64,000 nucleotides of DNA. Origin: Rhizobium leguminosarum. GTDB taxonomy: Bacteria > Pseudomonadota > Alphaproteobacteria > Rhizobiales > Rhizobiaceae. This document shows, piece after piece, positions 1 to 7,873 of this stretch. The stretch covers positions 183,809 through 247,808 of the forward strand of contig NZ_CP016288.1 of the NCBI RefSeq assembly GCF_001679785.1, read 5' to 3'. The notes below the pieces were generated by a model. That model did no database searches and was not told the origin of the DNA. It saw only the letters and a list, made by a program, of their open reading frames with translations. A program made the position numbers and the translations under genes. Every line of letters begins with the position of its first letter. Positions within the stretch are counted from its first letter, which is position 1.

Positions 1-530
1 AACACACCGGCGCCGTCGACCACCTCCACGAAATTGATGTCGGTGGGCGTATGGTCGATTTGGCACGCGGCGAGTGGGTGCGGCGCGTGGATGTAGCCGG
101 GTCGTGGTTTTAGCCGCAGCAGGTGCTTTGGATTGGCTGATCGCTTCTTCGCGATCTCTTCAGGCGAAAACAACACCGGTATGCGCCGGGCTACTGTCAC
201 ATAAGACGGCACGGGAAGGCCAGCTTCCTCGCATCGCGCGCGGATCTCATCGACCACGGGAGCAAGTGGGGTCGGTTCGAGCGTCAGCCATCGCTCGCGG
301 AGTGTCGTGCCGATGATTTCCTCCACCTGTTCCGGCAGCCGTTTGCGGCGACTGGCCGCGGCGCGAGGCAGCAAGGCGGTCACCGTGCGATCGGCGCGAT
401 AGCGCCTAAGGAGATTGTAGATTTGCCGTGTGGTCAGCCGCAGTTCAGCCGCGGCGCGTGTAAGGGCAACCTGTCTTGGGCCGCCGCCATCGATGATCTT
501 GTCCAATTCGCTGGCGACGCGACGTGCCAT
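1..530 (-). CDS. Mu/TniA-like integrase-core transposase, N-terminal part, cut by window edge
   Basis: The minus strand is open from an ATG at 530 to the window edge without a stop, giving about 176 residues. The protein begins MARRVASELDKII, then has a helix-turn-helix-like stretch (LRLTTRQIYNLLRRYRADRT), a basic linker (RAAASRRKRLPEQ) and, near the edge, PLAACQIDHTPTDINFVEV. In Mu/TniA/IS481-like integrases the last part is the start of the RNase H fold, where the Asp of QIDHT is the first catalytic acid. The order DNA-binding domain, linker, then D of the DDE triad matches Mu-transposase C-terminal family proteins such as TniA of Tn7/Tn5053-like elements. The rest lies outside the window, so activity and exact family are open. 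No promoter was identified. Confidence 0.7.
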   Translation of the reverse strand, partial: MARRVASELDKIIDGGGPRQVALTRAAAELRLTTRQIYNLLRRYRADRTVTALLPRAAASRRKRLPEQVEEIIGTTLRERWLTLEPTPLAPVVDEIRARCEEAGLPVPSYVTVARRIPVLFSPEEIAKKRSANPKHLLRLKPRPGYIHAPHPLAACQIDHTPTDINFVEVVDGAGV

Positions 531-892
531 TGACCACTGCTCGTCTGAAGTCGGGCGCGCCGTCGGCAAGCTTCGATCGTGCAATCGGTTTGGCAAGGGT
601 GCTTCATGAAATCGTTAGCGGAAAATCGAGGTCCATTTTACGCCCAAACCTAACGCGTGTATGACAATTTCCGATTTGAAATGAGAAAGTAAATGCCCAG
701 CGAAAGCGTTGCTGGTCCAGGAGCTCGGGCTTCGTGGCAGGGGAAGGTTCCGTATGTGGGGCGTTTTGTAAAGGTATGACGCAACAGTCTTACCGCGTTC
801 TGTAGAAGCGTCAGAGGCGGATGAGGATATTGGCTGGTGTAGATGCGGATATGCTAACATTTGCGACAAAATTGCCGACGCTGAAAAACAGA
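531..892. other. Intergenic, no recognisable gene
   Basis: This stretch separates the truncated transposase from the DUF2513 gene. A minus-strand reading frame of 84 codons exists but has no family signature and an unlikely composition, so I do not call it. It may contain the end of the transposon whose transposase lies to the left, but I could not identify terminal repeats. Confidence 0.4.
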
Positions 893-1297
893 CTAGAGAT
901 CGAGTGCAATGCCGGTACGATCTTCGATTTGCTTTTTCACAAACCCCTTCGCAAGCGCACCCAAGAGGTCAACGGTGAAACCCTTGGCAGCATTGGCTCC
1001 CTCTTTTGTCCGACGCCAGATTTCCTCATCGCGCACGCTGTCGGCGAAGTCATGTCCCTTCCAGGTAAGCCGTTCGGGAATCCAGCCCTCACCGGTCTTC
1101 GTGAACTCAGCAAAACCACCATTCTCCAAAAGGGTAAGGTGATATTCTAGGCGCTCGGTATCGGCTTCGCTCAAGCCAGTGCCATCGATGCCGAGCGCGT
1201 CAGCGGTGTCATCGGAAGTGGTCTCGAACCAGTCCTTGCCATTTTCGATGTCAAGCAGAATGGACCGAATGAGGTCCATGTCTCGTTTTTTGTTCAT
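893..1297 (-). CDS. DUF2513 domain protein
   Basis: The product is 134 residues and starts MNKKRDMDLIRSILLDIENG, the characteristic opening of the DUF2513 family (KRDMDLIRxIL). A central part (GLSEADTERLEYHLTLLENGGF...WKGHDFADSVRDEEIW) resembles a winged-helix-like fold. Such genes are common on plasmids, prophages and islands, and their function is unknown. The C-terminal third is alanine-rich and probably helical (GANAAKGFTVDLLGALAKGFVKK). It stands alone and is transcribed toward the truncated transposase. Start is the first ATG; full-length by comparison with the family. Confidence is high for the family and low for any role. Confidence 0.75.
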   Translation of the reverse strand: MNKKRDMDLIRSILLDIENGKDWFETTSDDTADALGIDGTGLSEADTERLEYHLTLLENGGFAEFTKTGEGWIPERLTWKGHDFADSVRDEEIWRRTKEGANAAKGFTVDLLGALAKGFVKKQIEDRTGIALDL

Positions 1298-1381
1298 CCC
1301 TAATCCTCTTCACAAGGATGCACCCCGATCTAGCTTCACGGTGCGCTTCGCAAAAAAAGCTTATCTGTCATTTGCAGCTGG

Positions 1382-1425
1382 CACTTGATTTTCCTTCGCG
1401 AGAAAGCGAATCCCACTATCAAGTG
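1382..1425. repeat. Nested inverted repeat (possible hairpin)
   Basis: The outer arms CACTTGAT (1382-1389) and ATCAAGTG (1418-1425) enclose inner arms TTCGC and GCGAA. It lies upstream of the DUF2513 gene and just before the IS481 insertion. There is no U-run, so it is not a typical intrinsic terminator; it could be an operator or an old element end. Confidence 0.35.
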
Positions 1426-1495
1426 TCCTGACAACTAGATTCCTGAGATTCTGCGCACGTTCCGTTGAGCACTCATCTGCCCCGATGCCCTCTAG

Positions 1496-2499
1496 GTGTT
1501 TAGTCCCGGCATTTGATGGTGCATTATTTTCCTTAGAATGGAGGGAGGCACTATGGGCCAGGTTCTACACGGGAGCGCCACAACGACAGAGGCAATCCGT
1601 CGAGCAATACAAAATAGTGAAGAGAGCCTGAGAGCGCTTTCAAAGCGGTATGGGGTCAATCAGAAGACAATAGCCAAATGGAAGAGACGGACATCATTGG
1701 CCGATCTTCCGACAGGCCCGAAGGACCCGCATTCGACAATCCTCTCCCTTGAAGAAGAAGCCGTCATCGTCGCCTTTCGCAGGCATACATTGCTGCCTCT
1801 TGATGACTGCCTCTATGCCCTTCAACCGACGATCCCGCATCTGACACGTTCGTCCCTGCACAGGTGTCTGCAGCGCCACGGCATTTCACGCCTGCCGGAA
1901 GTGAAAGGCGACAAAGAACCGAAGAAAAAGTTCAAAAGCTACCCGATCGGCTACTTCCACGTCGATATTGCCGAGGTGCAGACGGCTGAGGGCAAGCTCT
2001 ATCTCTTCGTGGCGATTGATCGCACGTCCAAGTTCGCCTTCGCTGAGCTCTATGCCAAAGCTGGCAAGATGAATGCCGCCCAGTTCCTGCGCAACCTGAT
2101 CGCGGCGGTGCCCTACACCATCCATACTATCCTGACCGATAATGGCATCCAGTTCACCAACCGGGCCTGTGACCAAAATGCCTTCCAGCACATCTTCGAC
2201 CGAGTCTGTGAGGAATACGAGATCGAGCATCGCCTGACAAAGGTTAAGCACCCATGGACCAATGGGCAGGTCGAGCGGATGAACCGGACGATCAAGGAAG
2301 CGACTGTCAAGCGCTTCCACTACGACGATCACGCACAACTGAAAAAGCATCTCGCCGACTTCATCGACGCCTACAATTTTGGGCGCAGGCTCAAGACACT
2401 AAAGGGCCTCACCCCCTACGAGTTCATCTGCAAAAGGTGGACTTCCGAGCCAGATCGATTCATCATCGATCCTATCCATCAAATGCCGGGACTAAACAC
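1496..2499 (+). mobile_element. IS481-family insertion sequence, complete, with CTAG target duplication
   Basis: Perfect 24-bp terminal inverted repeats (left 1496-1519, right 2476-2499, starting GTGTTTAGTCCCGGC) bound a 1004-bp element with one transposase gene. Both ends are flanked by CTAG (1492-1495 and 2500-2503). CTAG is palindromic, so the boundary is ambiguous: the repeats could equally be read as 28 bp including CTAG. Known IS481 insertions target a CTAG core. The outer flanking bases differ (T/G on the left, C/T on the right), so a 6-bp NCTAGN duplication is not supported and a 4-bp one is. Perfect ends and an open transposase suggest recent insertion and possible activity. Confidence 0.9.
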
Positions 2500-2503
2500 C
2501 TAG
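1553..2503 (+). CDS. IS481-family transposase
   Basis: The protein is 316 residues from the ATG at 1553, chosen because a strong GGAGGGAGG lies just before it; an ATG 15 bases upstream overlaps that ribosome site. An N-terminal helix-turn-helix (residues ~15-50, SLRALSKRYGVNQKTIAKWK) precedes the DDE integrase core: the Asp of HVDIAEV (~138), the Asp of LTDNGIQF (~195) and the Glu of NGQVERMNRTIKEATVKR (~240), which is the canonical IS481/rve arrangement. The C-terminus ends MPGLNT and runs through the right inverted repeat; the stop codon TAG is supplied by the flanking CTAG duplication rather than by the element itself. Length is normal for the family and no defect is visible. Confidence 0.93.
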   Translation: MGQVLHGSATTTEAIRRAIQNSEESLRALSKRYGVNQKTIAKWKRRTSLADLPTGPKDPHSTILSLEEEAVIVAFRRHTLLPLDDCLYALQPTIPHLTRSSLHRCLQRHGISRLPEVKGDKEPKKKFKSYPIGYFHVDIAEVQTAEGKLYLFVAIDRTSKFAFAELYAKAGKMNAAQFLRNLIAAVPYTIHTILTDNGIQFTNRACDQNAFQHIFDRVCEEYEIEHRLTKVKHPWTNGQVERMNRTIKEATVKRFHYDDHAQLKKHLADFIDAYNFGRRLKTLKGLTPYEFICKRWTSEPDRFIIDPIHQMPGLNT

Positions 2504-2662
2504 TGCTCTTTGGAAACGGCCGAGAAGTTGCTGTTCTTCTATTGGCATTTTTGCTCTCCTTTCGCGGGAGATTAACTCCCTTCGGCGAGCTCACAACGGT
2601 TTTCACGAACTATCCTCGATCTCCACAGGTCCTTCAGGGTTGATAAGCGGCCCGCGCAAAAT

Positions 2663-3166
2663 CTAGGATTTGTGCGACAATAAGTTCGCTTCGCTACCGT
2701 AATCCTCTTTCCGATCAGACGGGGTTTCTCGAAAATACCTCAAACGCTGCACGCCCCCGTCACAAACAACGGAAAGTGGCGTAAAACCCGAACGCTCATA
2801 GAGGCGACGCGCGGCTCTACCGTCTAATGTGTCATCTACGAACGTATCAACATAAACCGAGGATCGCGGCGGGAATGCTTTCAACGCCGTCGTAACCAGA
2901 GCCGTGCCTATCCCGCGTCCGCGAGAGGCTGAGCTTACCGCCAACCATCTTATCCAGTATCCGCTATCCGATCCGCCGAGCAACATTGCGCCCGCAAGCC
3001 TATTGGCGGAGGAACTAACACAATATGCGCGCTTTTCCATAACTTTCCGCGCTGGAATTGCGTCGAATTCCAGCATGGGTCCGAAGAGGTATTCGACCTC
3101 GTTGGCAAGCGCCAGCCACGGTAGAATGTCGTTCGCCGCTGCTGGAAGGACGTGAAAACTGCCCAT
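2663..3166 (-). CDS. GNAT-family N-acetyltransferase
   Basis: From the ATG at 3166 the protein is 167 residues (MGSFHVLPAAANDI...). The GNAT motif A is clear: WIRWLAVSSASRGRGIGTALV, with the acetyl-CoA loop RGRGIG, followed by motif B (AARRLYERSGFTPL). A longer frame starts at 3298 but its extra 44 residues are encoded by the tandem 22-bp repeats at 3189-3232, so I prefer the internal start. The substrate cannot be told. The gene is divergent from a decapitated glycerophosphodiesterase and sits in a scarred region between IS elements. The C-terminus (DRKEDYGSEANLLSHKS) may be altered by the downstream junction. Confidence 0.75.
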   Translation of the reverse strand: MGSFHVLPAAANDILPWLALANEVEYLFGPMLEFDAIPARKVMEKRAYCVSSSANRLAGAMLLGGSDSGYWIRWLAVSSASRGRGIGTALVTTALKAFPPRSSVYVDTFVDDTLDGRAARRLYERSGFTPLSVVCDGGVQRLRYFRETPSDRKEDYGSEANLLSHKS

Positions 3167-3188
3167 GAGTTGAAACGCTACCTTTCGC

Positions 3189-3232
3189 AAAAATCCAGAT
3201 TTCTGCACGGAAAAATCCAGATTTCTGCACGG
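3189..3232. repeat. Perfect 22-bp tandem direct repeat with a degenerate third copy
   Basis: Two perfect head-to-tail copies of a 22-bp unit (3189-3210 and 3211-3232, core CCAGATTTCTGCACGG) are followed near 3262-3283 by a degenerate relative (core CCAGGATTTCCGCGACGG). The array lies exactly where the 5' end of the glycerophosphodiesterase gene is missing and upstream of the GNAT gene, so it probably marks a recombination junction or element end. Confidence 0.7.
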
Positions 3233-3283
3233 GATGATATCCTGACTTTTGCAGCGTTCGAAAGCCAGGATTTCCGCGACGGT

Positions 3284-3958
3284 ATGACGCCGTCTCATTA
3301 CCTAAGCATAGGCAAGGCACCAGCCGGGAGCGCGAACCCAACATCGCTCGGCCTCAAGAAACTTGACATAGGCTACGGCTACACTGCCGATGGCGGCAGG
3401 ACATATCCGTTCCGAGGCAGCGGTGTCGGCATGATGCCGACTCTTGCCGAAGTGCTTGAGGCTTTTCCTGACCGGCTCTTCCTGATCAACGTGAAGAGCA
3501 ACGATCCGGATGAAGGATCGAAACTGGCAACGTTCTTGAACGCCCTTTCGCCGGAGCGGCGAGCGGCCGTCATGGCTTATGGCGGGGATCGGCCGATCGC
3601 AGCCTTGCGCACCGCAGTGCCCGGCTTGAAAACGATGTCGCGTGCTTCCCTAAAGGGATGCCTGCTGCGCTACATCGCTTATGGATGGACGGCCGCGATG
3701 CCAGACGAATGCCGTTCAACGGTGGTGCTCGTCCCGATCAACGTGGCCCCGTGGCTTTGGGGCTGGCCTGATCGTTTTCTAAATCGGATGGATTCAGTTG
3801 GAAGCACCGCGTTCGTTGTCGGCCCCTATCATGGCGGCGATTTCTCGACCGGGATGGACAGTGTTGAAAAACTCTCTCGCCTGCCAGAGAACTACAGCGG
3901 TGGCATTCTTACCAACGAGATCGAAATGGTCGCCGCATGGCTTCGATCGCGAAAGTGA
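3284..3958 (+). pseudogene. Glycerophosphodiester phosphodiesterase family, 5'-truncated
   Basis: The readable part resembles the middle and C-terminus of periplasmic/cytosolic GDPD proteins: LDIGYGYTADGGRTYPFRG, then MPTLAEVLEAFPDRLFLINVKS and a C-terminal GGILTNEIEMVAAWLRSRK. The N-terminal GDPD core (HRG, the E-x-D metal ligands and the second His), which makes up the catalytic site, is absent, because the sequence upstream is the 22-bp repeat array. The full-length family is about 300 residues; here at most 224 codons remain. It is therefore a remnant of an enzyme that would release glycerol-3-phosphate from deacylated lipids, and it is unlikely to be active. Frame remains open to the normal end, suggesting recent truncation. 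Confidence 0.65.
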
Positions 3959-3980
3959 CACGCGCGGGGAGTTAGCTTCC

Positions 3981-3998
3981 GCGACAATTCTTTGTCGC
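3981..3998. repeat. Short perfect dyad after the GDPD remnant
   Basis: GCGACAA (3981-3987) and TTGTCGC (3992-3998) are separated by four bases. Related GCGACAA words recur near 2671-2690 and in the degenerate repeat near 3275, so this may be one of several boundary motifs of an old element rather than a terminator. Confidence 0.35.
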
Positions 3999-4092
3999 AA
4001 AAGTCCAAAACCTGCGACGAACTTTAGCGGCTAACGCGGTTTAGGGTGTTCGCCGCAAATATAGATGGCTTATCTTCCCTCGGTGCGTGAGT

Positions 4093-4173
4093 TTAAACCG
4101 ACGGGAATCCGCACCGCATGTCCGTGTAGCCCGTCGCCAGCCAAACCCGAACGCCTGCCGAAATCGGGATCAT
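4093..4173 (-). pseudogene. IS66-family tnpB, 5' fragment
   Basis: It begins MIPISAGVRVWLATGYTDMR, the conserved start of IS66 TnpB, overlapping the tnpA stop by ATGA. After 26 codons it hits a stop just past CGFPSV, so about 90 residues of the normal ~115 are missing. It shows the truncation point of the IS66 remnant. Confidence 0.8.
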
Positions 4174-4598
4174 CGCAGAGCCTCAAGACCCTGGATGATG
4201 CGCGGCAAGGCATCGACGTCGACATTGCGGTCGACAATGACGCGACGCCCATTTGCGCTAAGTACCTCCATGCGCCCGTCCGCCGACAAACTTGGCGAGA
4301 CAGGCGTCGGCACGGGCGACTCCGGCACGACAAGCGCAGGCACGAAGCCATCAAAATCACTGCCGGCAAGCCGACCTTCCCGATATGCGCGCCGCCACGT
4401 ATTCAACAGCGAGCGCGAAAGCCCGTATTTGCGCGCCGTCGCTGACCCAAGTCGCGGAGCTGAGTAGCTTTCCTCGACAATCCGCAGCCGCGCCGCATCC
4501 GTAAATTCGCGCCGCCGACCAAGCTCGATGATGTCTAACCGGCTCACATCTGGCCGGCAATTGTCCTTATATACGTCCATGAGGACAATCGGCCACAT
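4170..4598 (-). CDS. IS66-family TnpA (OrfA)
   Basis: The product is 142 residues. The helix-turn-helix part (RRREFTDAARLRIVEESYSAPRLGSATARKYGLSRSLLNTWRRAYREG, residues ~28-77) is typical of IS66 OrfA. The C-terminus (MEVLSANGRRVIVDRNVDVDALPRIIQGLEAL) matches the conserved end of TnpA proteins. Translation might start at an internal Met; the first ATG adds a short nonconserved leader (MWPIVLMDVYK). The gene is open and the expected length but sits in a truncated element, so it is probably non-functional for transposition on its own. Confidence 0.85.
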   Translation of the reverse strand: MWPIVLMDVYKDNCRPDVSRLDIIELGRRREFTDAARLRIVEESYSAPRLGSATARKYGLSRSLLNTWRRAYREGRLAGSDFDGFVPALVVPESPVPTPVSPSLSADGRMEVLSANGRRVIVDRNVDVDALPRIIQGLEALR

Positions 4599-4908
4599 TC
4601 AAATCAAACCGACAAAGCGGCCCACGCAGGATGCGTACCGTAAATCTGCAGCCAGTCAGATTGCAATCGAACAACCTCACATTATGCATCCGCTCGAAGG
4701 CGTTCGCGCGGCGCAAACGTTCAAGCACCTCGAAGCGGTCGAAACCGATCCACTTCCCGCCACCTTGAGAATGAAGCGGTTGTCGTCCCGGTCAATCCTG
4801 TGCGTTTTTGCAGACCAGGAAAGCATTTAGACAGGAAGTAAGCCCGCGGTTGGCGCGTCTGAATATTGATCAGAAGAAACACGCCGCCAGGCGGTAATCA
4901 CCGTTGCG
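4599..4908. other. Intergenic, nothing recognised
   Basis: About 310 bases between the IS66 remnant and the class V aminotransferase. I see no conserved coding frame, no clear hairpin and no promoter that I would defend. It probably contains the decayed left end of the IS66 remnant. Confidence 0.4.
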
Positions 4909-6135
4909 TCACCGAAGCACTCTGTCGACCGCGGCGAGCGCTTGGTCGATCTCTGCGGCTGTATTGTAGTGCGCGATGCCGAAGCGCACGACGCCTTCCT
5001 GCTCGTCCAGACCGATATGCTGCATCAATCCGAGCGCATAGTTGTTTCCCGACCAGATGCATATGTCCTTATTCGCCAGCTCCCGTGCAATGTCGTGGCT
5101 GGAAACACGATCGTGGGTGAAGGACACCGTCGGCACCCGGTGCTCGATTTCGTTCAGATTCGCGATGCCGTGGATCGTCACGCCCCGGAAAGACTTCAAG
5201 CCGTCGATAAGCCGCCGAGTGAGATCGTCTTCATAGGCGTTGAATGCCGCATAACCCGAAAGCATTCTCTCACGCAGCGTCGAGCCTTCACTGCCCAGGC
5301 TTGCAAGATAGCTGCCCGTAGCAGTCAGCCCAGCCTGAAGCTCCGTTTGAGGCGTCCCGGTTTCGAACTTGATGGGCAGCACATTGGGCACGCTTCTGCA
5401 TTTGTAGGCTTCCATTCGTTCCAACAGGTCAAGGCGACCCCAGACGATACCCAGATGGGGGCCGTAGAACTTGTAGGATGAACAGGCGAGGAAATCGCAG
5501 TTCAACGCTGCCACGTCCGGGAGGCGATGGGGAACATACTGGACGGCATCGACGTATACGAGAGCGCCGACCGACTTGGCACACTTGACGAGCACTGCAA
5601 TGTCATTGATCGATCCGGTCACGTTGCTCGCGAAATTCAGGGCGACAAAGGCCGTACGCTCTGAAAGAAGCAATGCCAGATCATCGGCCTCAAGCCTCCA
5701 GCTGTCGCGATTGACATCGAGCCATTTGACGACAAGGTCGTGGTCTCTGGCCATCATCAGCCATGGAGCTACGTCGCCTTCATGGTCCATTCGAGTCAAA
5801 ATGATTTCGTCGCCGGCTTTCATCAGCAGCCCAATGGACCTGGACAGGTGAAACGTTAAACTCGTCATGTTGGCGCCGATGATGATTTCGTCCGCCGAAG
5901 CGGCTCCCAACATTTGTGCCGCGGTCGAATGAGCGGTGTTGACGACGTCGTCCGCGCGAAGCGACGCCCGAAAGAACCCTCCGAGGTTATTGCTCGCTGT
6001 TGCCATCGCCGTTGCGACGGCGTCGATAACACATTTCGGAACCAGAGTTCCTGCTGGATTATCCAGGTAGATTGTCGACTGATCTGAGTTGAGCGCTGCG
6101 AAGTTCGCGCGAACAGCATCAATTGGAAATAACAT
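4909..6135 (-). CDS. Class V aminotransferase, cysteine-desulfurase-like (cluster A)
   Basis: A 408-residue PLP fold-type I enzyme. The start TIYLDNPAGTLVP (~21-33) is the usual class V N-terminus. The PLP-ring residues are RMDHEGD (His118) and YVDAVQYVPH (Asp196), and the Schiff-base lysine is Lys222 in ACSSYKFYGPHLG. The sequence resembles the VC1184-type cysteine-desulfurase-like subfamily rather than housekeeping IscS or SufS. The substrate is unknown; neighbours (M20 hydrolase, aldehyde dehydrogenase, ureohydrolase, polar amino acid importer) point to catabolism of an imported nitrogenous compound rather than Fe-S assembly. It is the last gene of the minus-strand set and is separated from the dehydrogenase by a strong terminator, so it may have its own promoter. 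A paralogue lies in cluster B. Confidence 0.85.
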   Translation of the reverse strand: MLFPIDAVRANFAALNSDQSTIYLDNPAGTLVPKCVIDAVATAMATASNNLGGFFRASLRADDVVNTAHSTAAQMLGAASADEIIIGANMTSLTFHLSRSIGLLMKAGDEIILTRMDHEGDVAPWLMMARDHDLVVKWLDVNRDSWRLEADDLALLLSERTAFVALNFASNVTGSINDIAVLVKCAKSVGALVYVDAVQYVPHRLPDVAALNCDFLACSSYKFYGPHLGIVWGRLDLLERMEAYKCRSVPNVLPIKFETGTPQTELQAGLTATGSYLASLGSEGSTLRERMLSGYAAFNAYEDDLTRRLIDGLKSFRGVTIHGIANLNEIEHRVPTVSFTHDRVSSHDIARELANKDICIWSGNNYALGLMQHIGLDEQEGVVRFGIAHYNTAAEIDQALAAVDRVLR

Positions 6136-6304
6136 GGCCCGGAGAGCTCCCTAGTCCGACTAGGTCGCGCCGTAACCGCGACCACCTGGGGTCATCTTCA
6201 AGAAAATGACATCGATTGCTATAAATATGTTTCGATAGTTTCATCGAGAAAAGCCGATGTCAGTTTGTGTAAAAAGCGGCAGGCGCAGAGTGCGCGGAAC
6301 GAAT

Positions 6305-6332
6305 AAAAGGCGGGCTTGAAAGCCCGCCTTTT
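6305..6332. terminator. Bidirectional rho-independent terminator
   Basis: A perfect 12-bp stem (AAAAGGCGGGCT / AGCCCGCCTTTT) with the tetraloop TGAA and U-runs in both directions. It lies just past the 3' end of the aldehyde dehydrogenase gene and would end that transcript. Confidence 0.9.
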
Positions 6333-6353
6333 CTGGTTTCAAGAAAAACAGAG

Positions 6354-7787
6354 TTAAGCAGCGCTTGGGCGATGAATCGTCTTGATTTCCAGAAAATCCT
6401 CAAGTCCGAATGCCCCACCTTCGCGGCCATTGCCGGATTGTTTGAAGCCTCCGAACGGACTGCCGTAGCGGTGGGGCGCCCCGTTGATATGAACCATTCC
6501 GGCTCGAAGGCGCGCAGAAACACGCTCTGCTCGATCTGCGTCGCCCGTTTGAACGTATGCGGCGAGACCATAGGGAGTGTCATTGGCAACGATAATGGCT
6601 TCGTCTTCGGCATCGAACGGCATGATCGCCAACACCGGGCCAAAGACCTCTTCTCGCGCAATTCGCATGGAATTGTCGACGTCCGCGAAAATCGTTGGCT
6701 TCGCGAAATAGCCGACCTCGAATCCTTGGGGTTTTCCTACACCTCCTACAAGCAGTCTGGCGCCTTCATCGATACCCGCCTGTATCAGAGCCTGAACACG
6801 ATCAAACTGGATGTGGGACACGAGGGGCCCAATGTGGACGCCTTCGCTCTGCGGGTCGCCGACCTTAGTTTCAAGCCCGATGTTCTCAGCGATACCCAAC
6901 ACCTTGTCGTATATCGAGCGTTCCACGAGCATGCGCGTCGGGGCGTCGCATGATTGACCCGAATTGTTGAAGCATTCGCGGATGGTTGCCGGAACCAGCT
7001 CTTCGTAGTCGGAATCGGCGAAAACCAGGTTGGGCGACTTTCCGCCAAGTTCCAGGGTAACGCGTTTGACCGTATCAGCGGAATCCTTGCTTACTGCAAT
7101 TCCCGCTCGCGTTGAGCCCGTAAAGGACATCATGTCGATGTCTTTATGCCTCGACAATGCGGAGCCGCATTCGGCACCTTCGCCGGTGACAAGATTGAAC
7201 GAGCCGGCCGGAAAGCCTGCCTCATGGATCATCTCGGCGTAGAGCATCGCGTTAAGCGGAGTGAATTCCGACGGTTTCAGTACGCATGTGCAACCTGCGG
7301 CCAATGCCGGAACGACCTTGAGGGCGATCTGATTGATGGGCCAATTCCATGGAGTGATTAGGCCGCAGACCCCGATCGGTTCTCTCCTCACGGTATCTCC
7401 GTTCGGCAGAACTTCACAGCTCTTGTGATTCTTGAGGGCGTCAATAAAACCGTGAAGATGTCCGACACCAACGTGGGTTTGCTGCTCAATGCTCATGGTG
7501 ATTGGTGCGCCGAGCTCGAGAGTGATGAGCTGGGCCATCTCGTTGTAGCGGTTCTTGTAGATCAACAGAAGCTTTTCCAAGAGCCAAATCCGCTCATCGA
7601 TCGTTGTTTCGCTATAACTCGCGAACGATCTTTTTGCTGCAGCGACTGCGCGGTCGATGTCTGAGGTCGATCCCATGGAAATGACTGCAATCGGGTTTTC
7701 GGTAGCTGGATTGACAACCTGGAAGTCATTGGCCTTCAGGGGGTCCACCCACTGGCCGTCTACGTAGAATTTGCGCTTGTCGTACAT
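6354..7787 (-). CDS. NAD(P)-dependent aldehyde dehydrogenase (cluster A)
   Basis: From the ATG at 7787 the protein is 477 residues; I choose it over an ATG 12 bases upstream because GGGAAG is correctly placed for it. The full ALDH fold is present: GVCGLITPWNWPINQ (substrate/cofactor entry), the glycine motif FTGSTRAG, the general-base Glu in VTLELGGKSPN (~246) and the nucleophilic Cys in NNSGQSCDAPTR (~280). The C-terminal GSPFGGFKQSGNGREGG is typical of broad aldehyde dehydrogenases. It would oxidise an aldehyde made from the imported substrate to an acid in the cytosol. It sits between the M20 hydrolase and the class V aminotransferase, same strand, and ends at a strong terminator. Exact substrate unknown; an omega-amino or guanidino aldehyde is plausible from context only. 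Confidence 0.88.
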   Translation of the reverse strand: MYDKRKFYVDGQWVDPLKANDFQVVNPATENPIAVISMGSTSDIDRAVAAAKRSFASYSETTIDERIWLLEKLLLIYKNRYNEMAQLITLELGAPITMSIEQQTHVGVGHLHGFIDALKNHKSCEVLPNGDTVRREPIGVCGLITPWNWPINQIALKVVPALAAGCTCVLKPSEFTPLNAMLYAEMIHEAGFPAGSFNLVTGEGAECGSALSRHKDIDMMSFTGSTRAGIAVSKDSADTVKRVTLELGGKSPNLVFADSDYEELVPATIRECFNNSGQSCDAPTRMLVERSIYDKVLGIAENIGLETKVGDPQSEGVHIGPLVSHIQFDRVQALIQAGIDEGARLLVGGVGKPQGFEVGYFAKPTIFADVDNSMRIAREEVFGPVLAIMPFDAEDEAIIVANDTPYGLAAYVQTGDADRAERVSARLRAGMVHINGAPHRYGSPFGGFKQSGNGREGGAFGLEDFLEIKTIHRPSAA

Positions 7788-7873
7788 GTTTCTTCCCATC
7801 GATTGAACAGGCGGAGCCGCGGTTCCTTATGGAGCGGCAATAGTAAGAGCCACTCTTTGCACAGTGGACTTCC

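Larger units (their letters stand above)
4093..4598 (-). mobile_element. IS66-family remnant (tnpA plus 5' stub of tnpB)
   Basis: A complete tnpA-like frame is followed, with the usual ATGA overlap, by only 26 codons of tnpB before a stop. TnpC is absent. No terminal repeats were identified. This is a different IS66 lineage from the complete copy at 37.9-40.7 kb, judging by the divergent TnpA sequences. Confidence 0.8.

Noticed and set aside
2640..4060. RIT (recombinase-in-trio) or integron-like element suggested by repeated GCGACAA/TGCACGG motifs
   Set aside because: No tyrosine recombinase gene is present and the motifs do not form attC-like structures that I can defend; kept only as a repeat observation.
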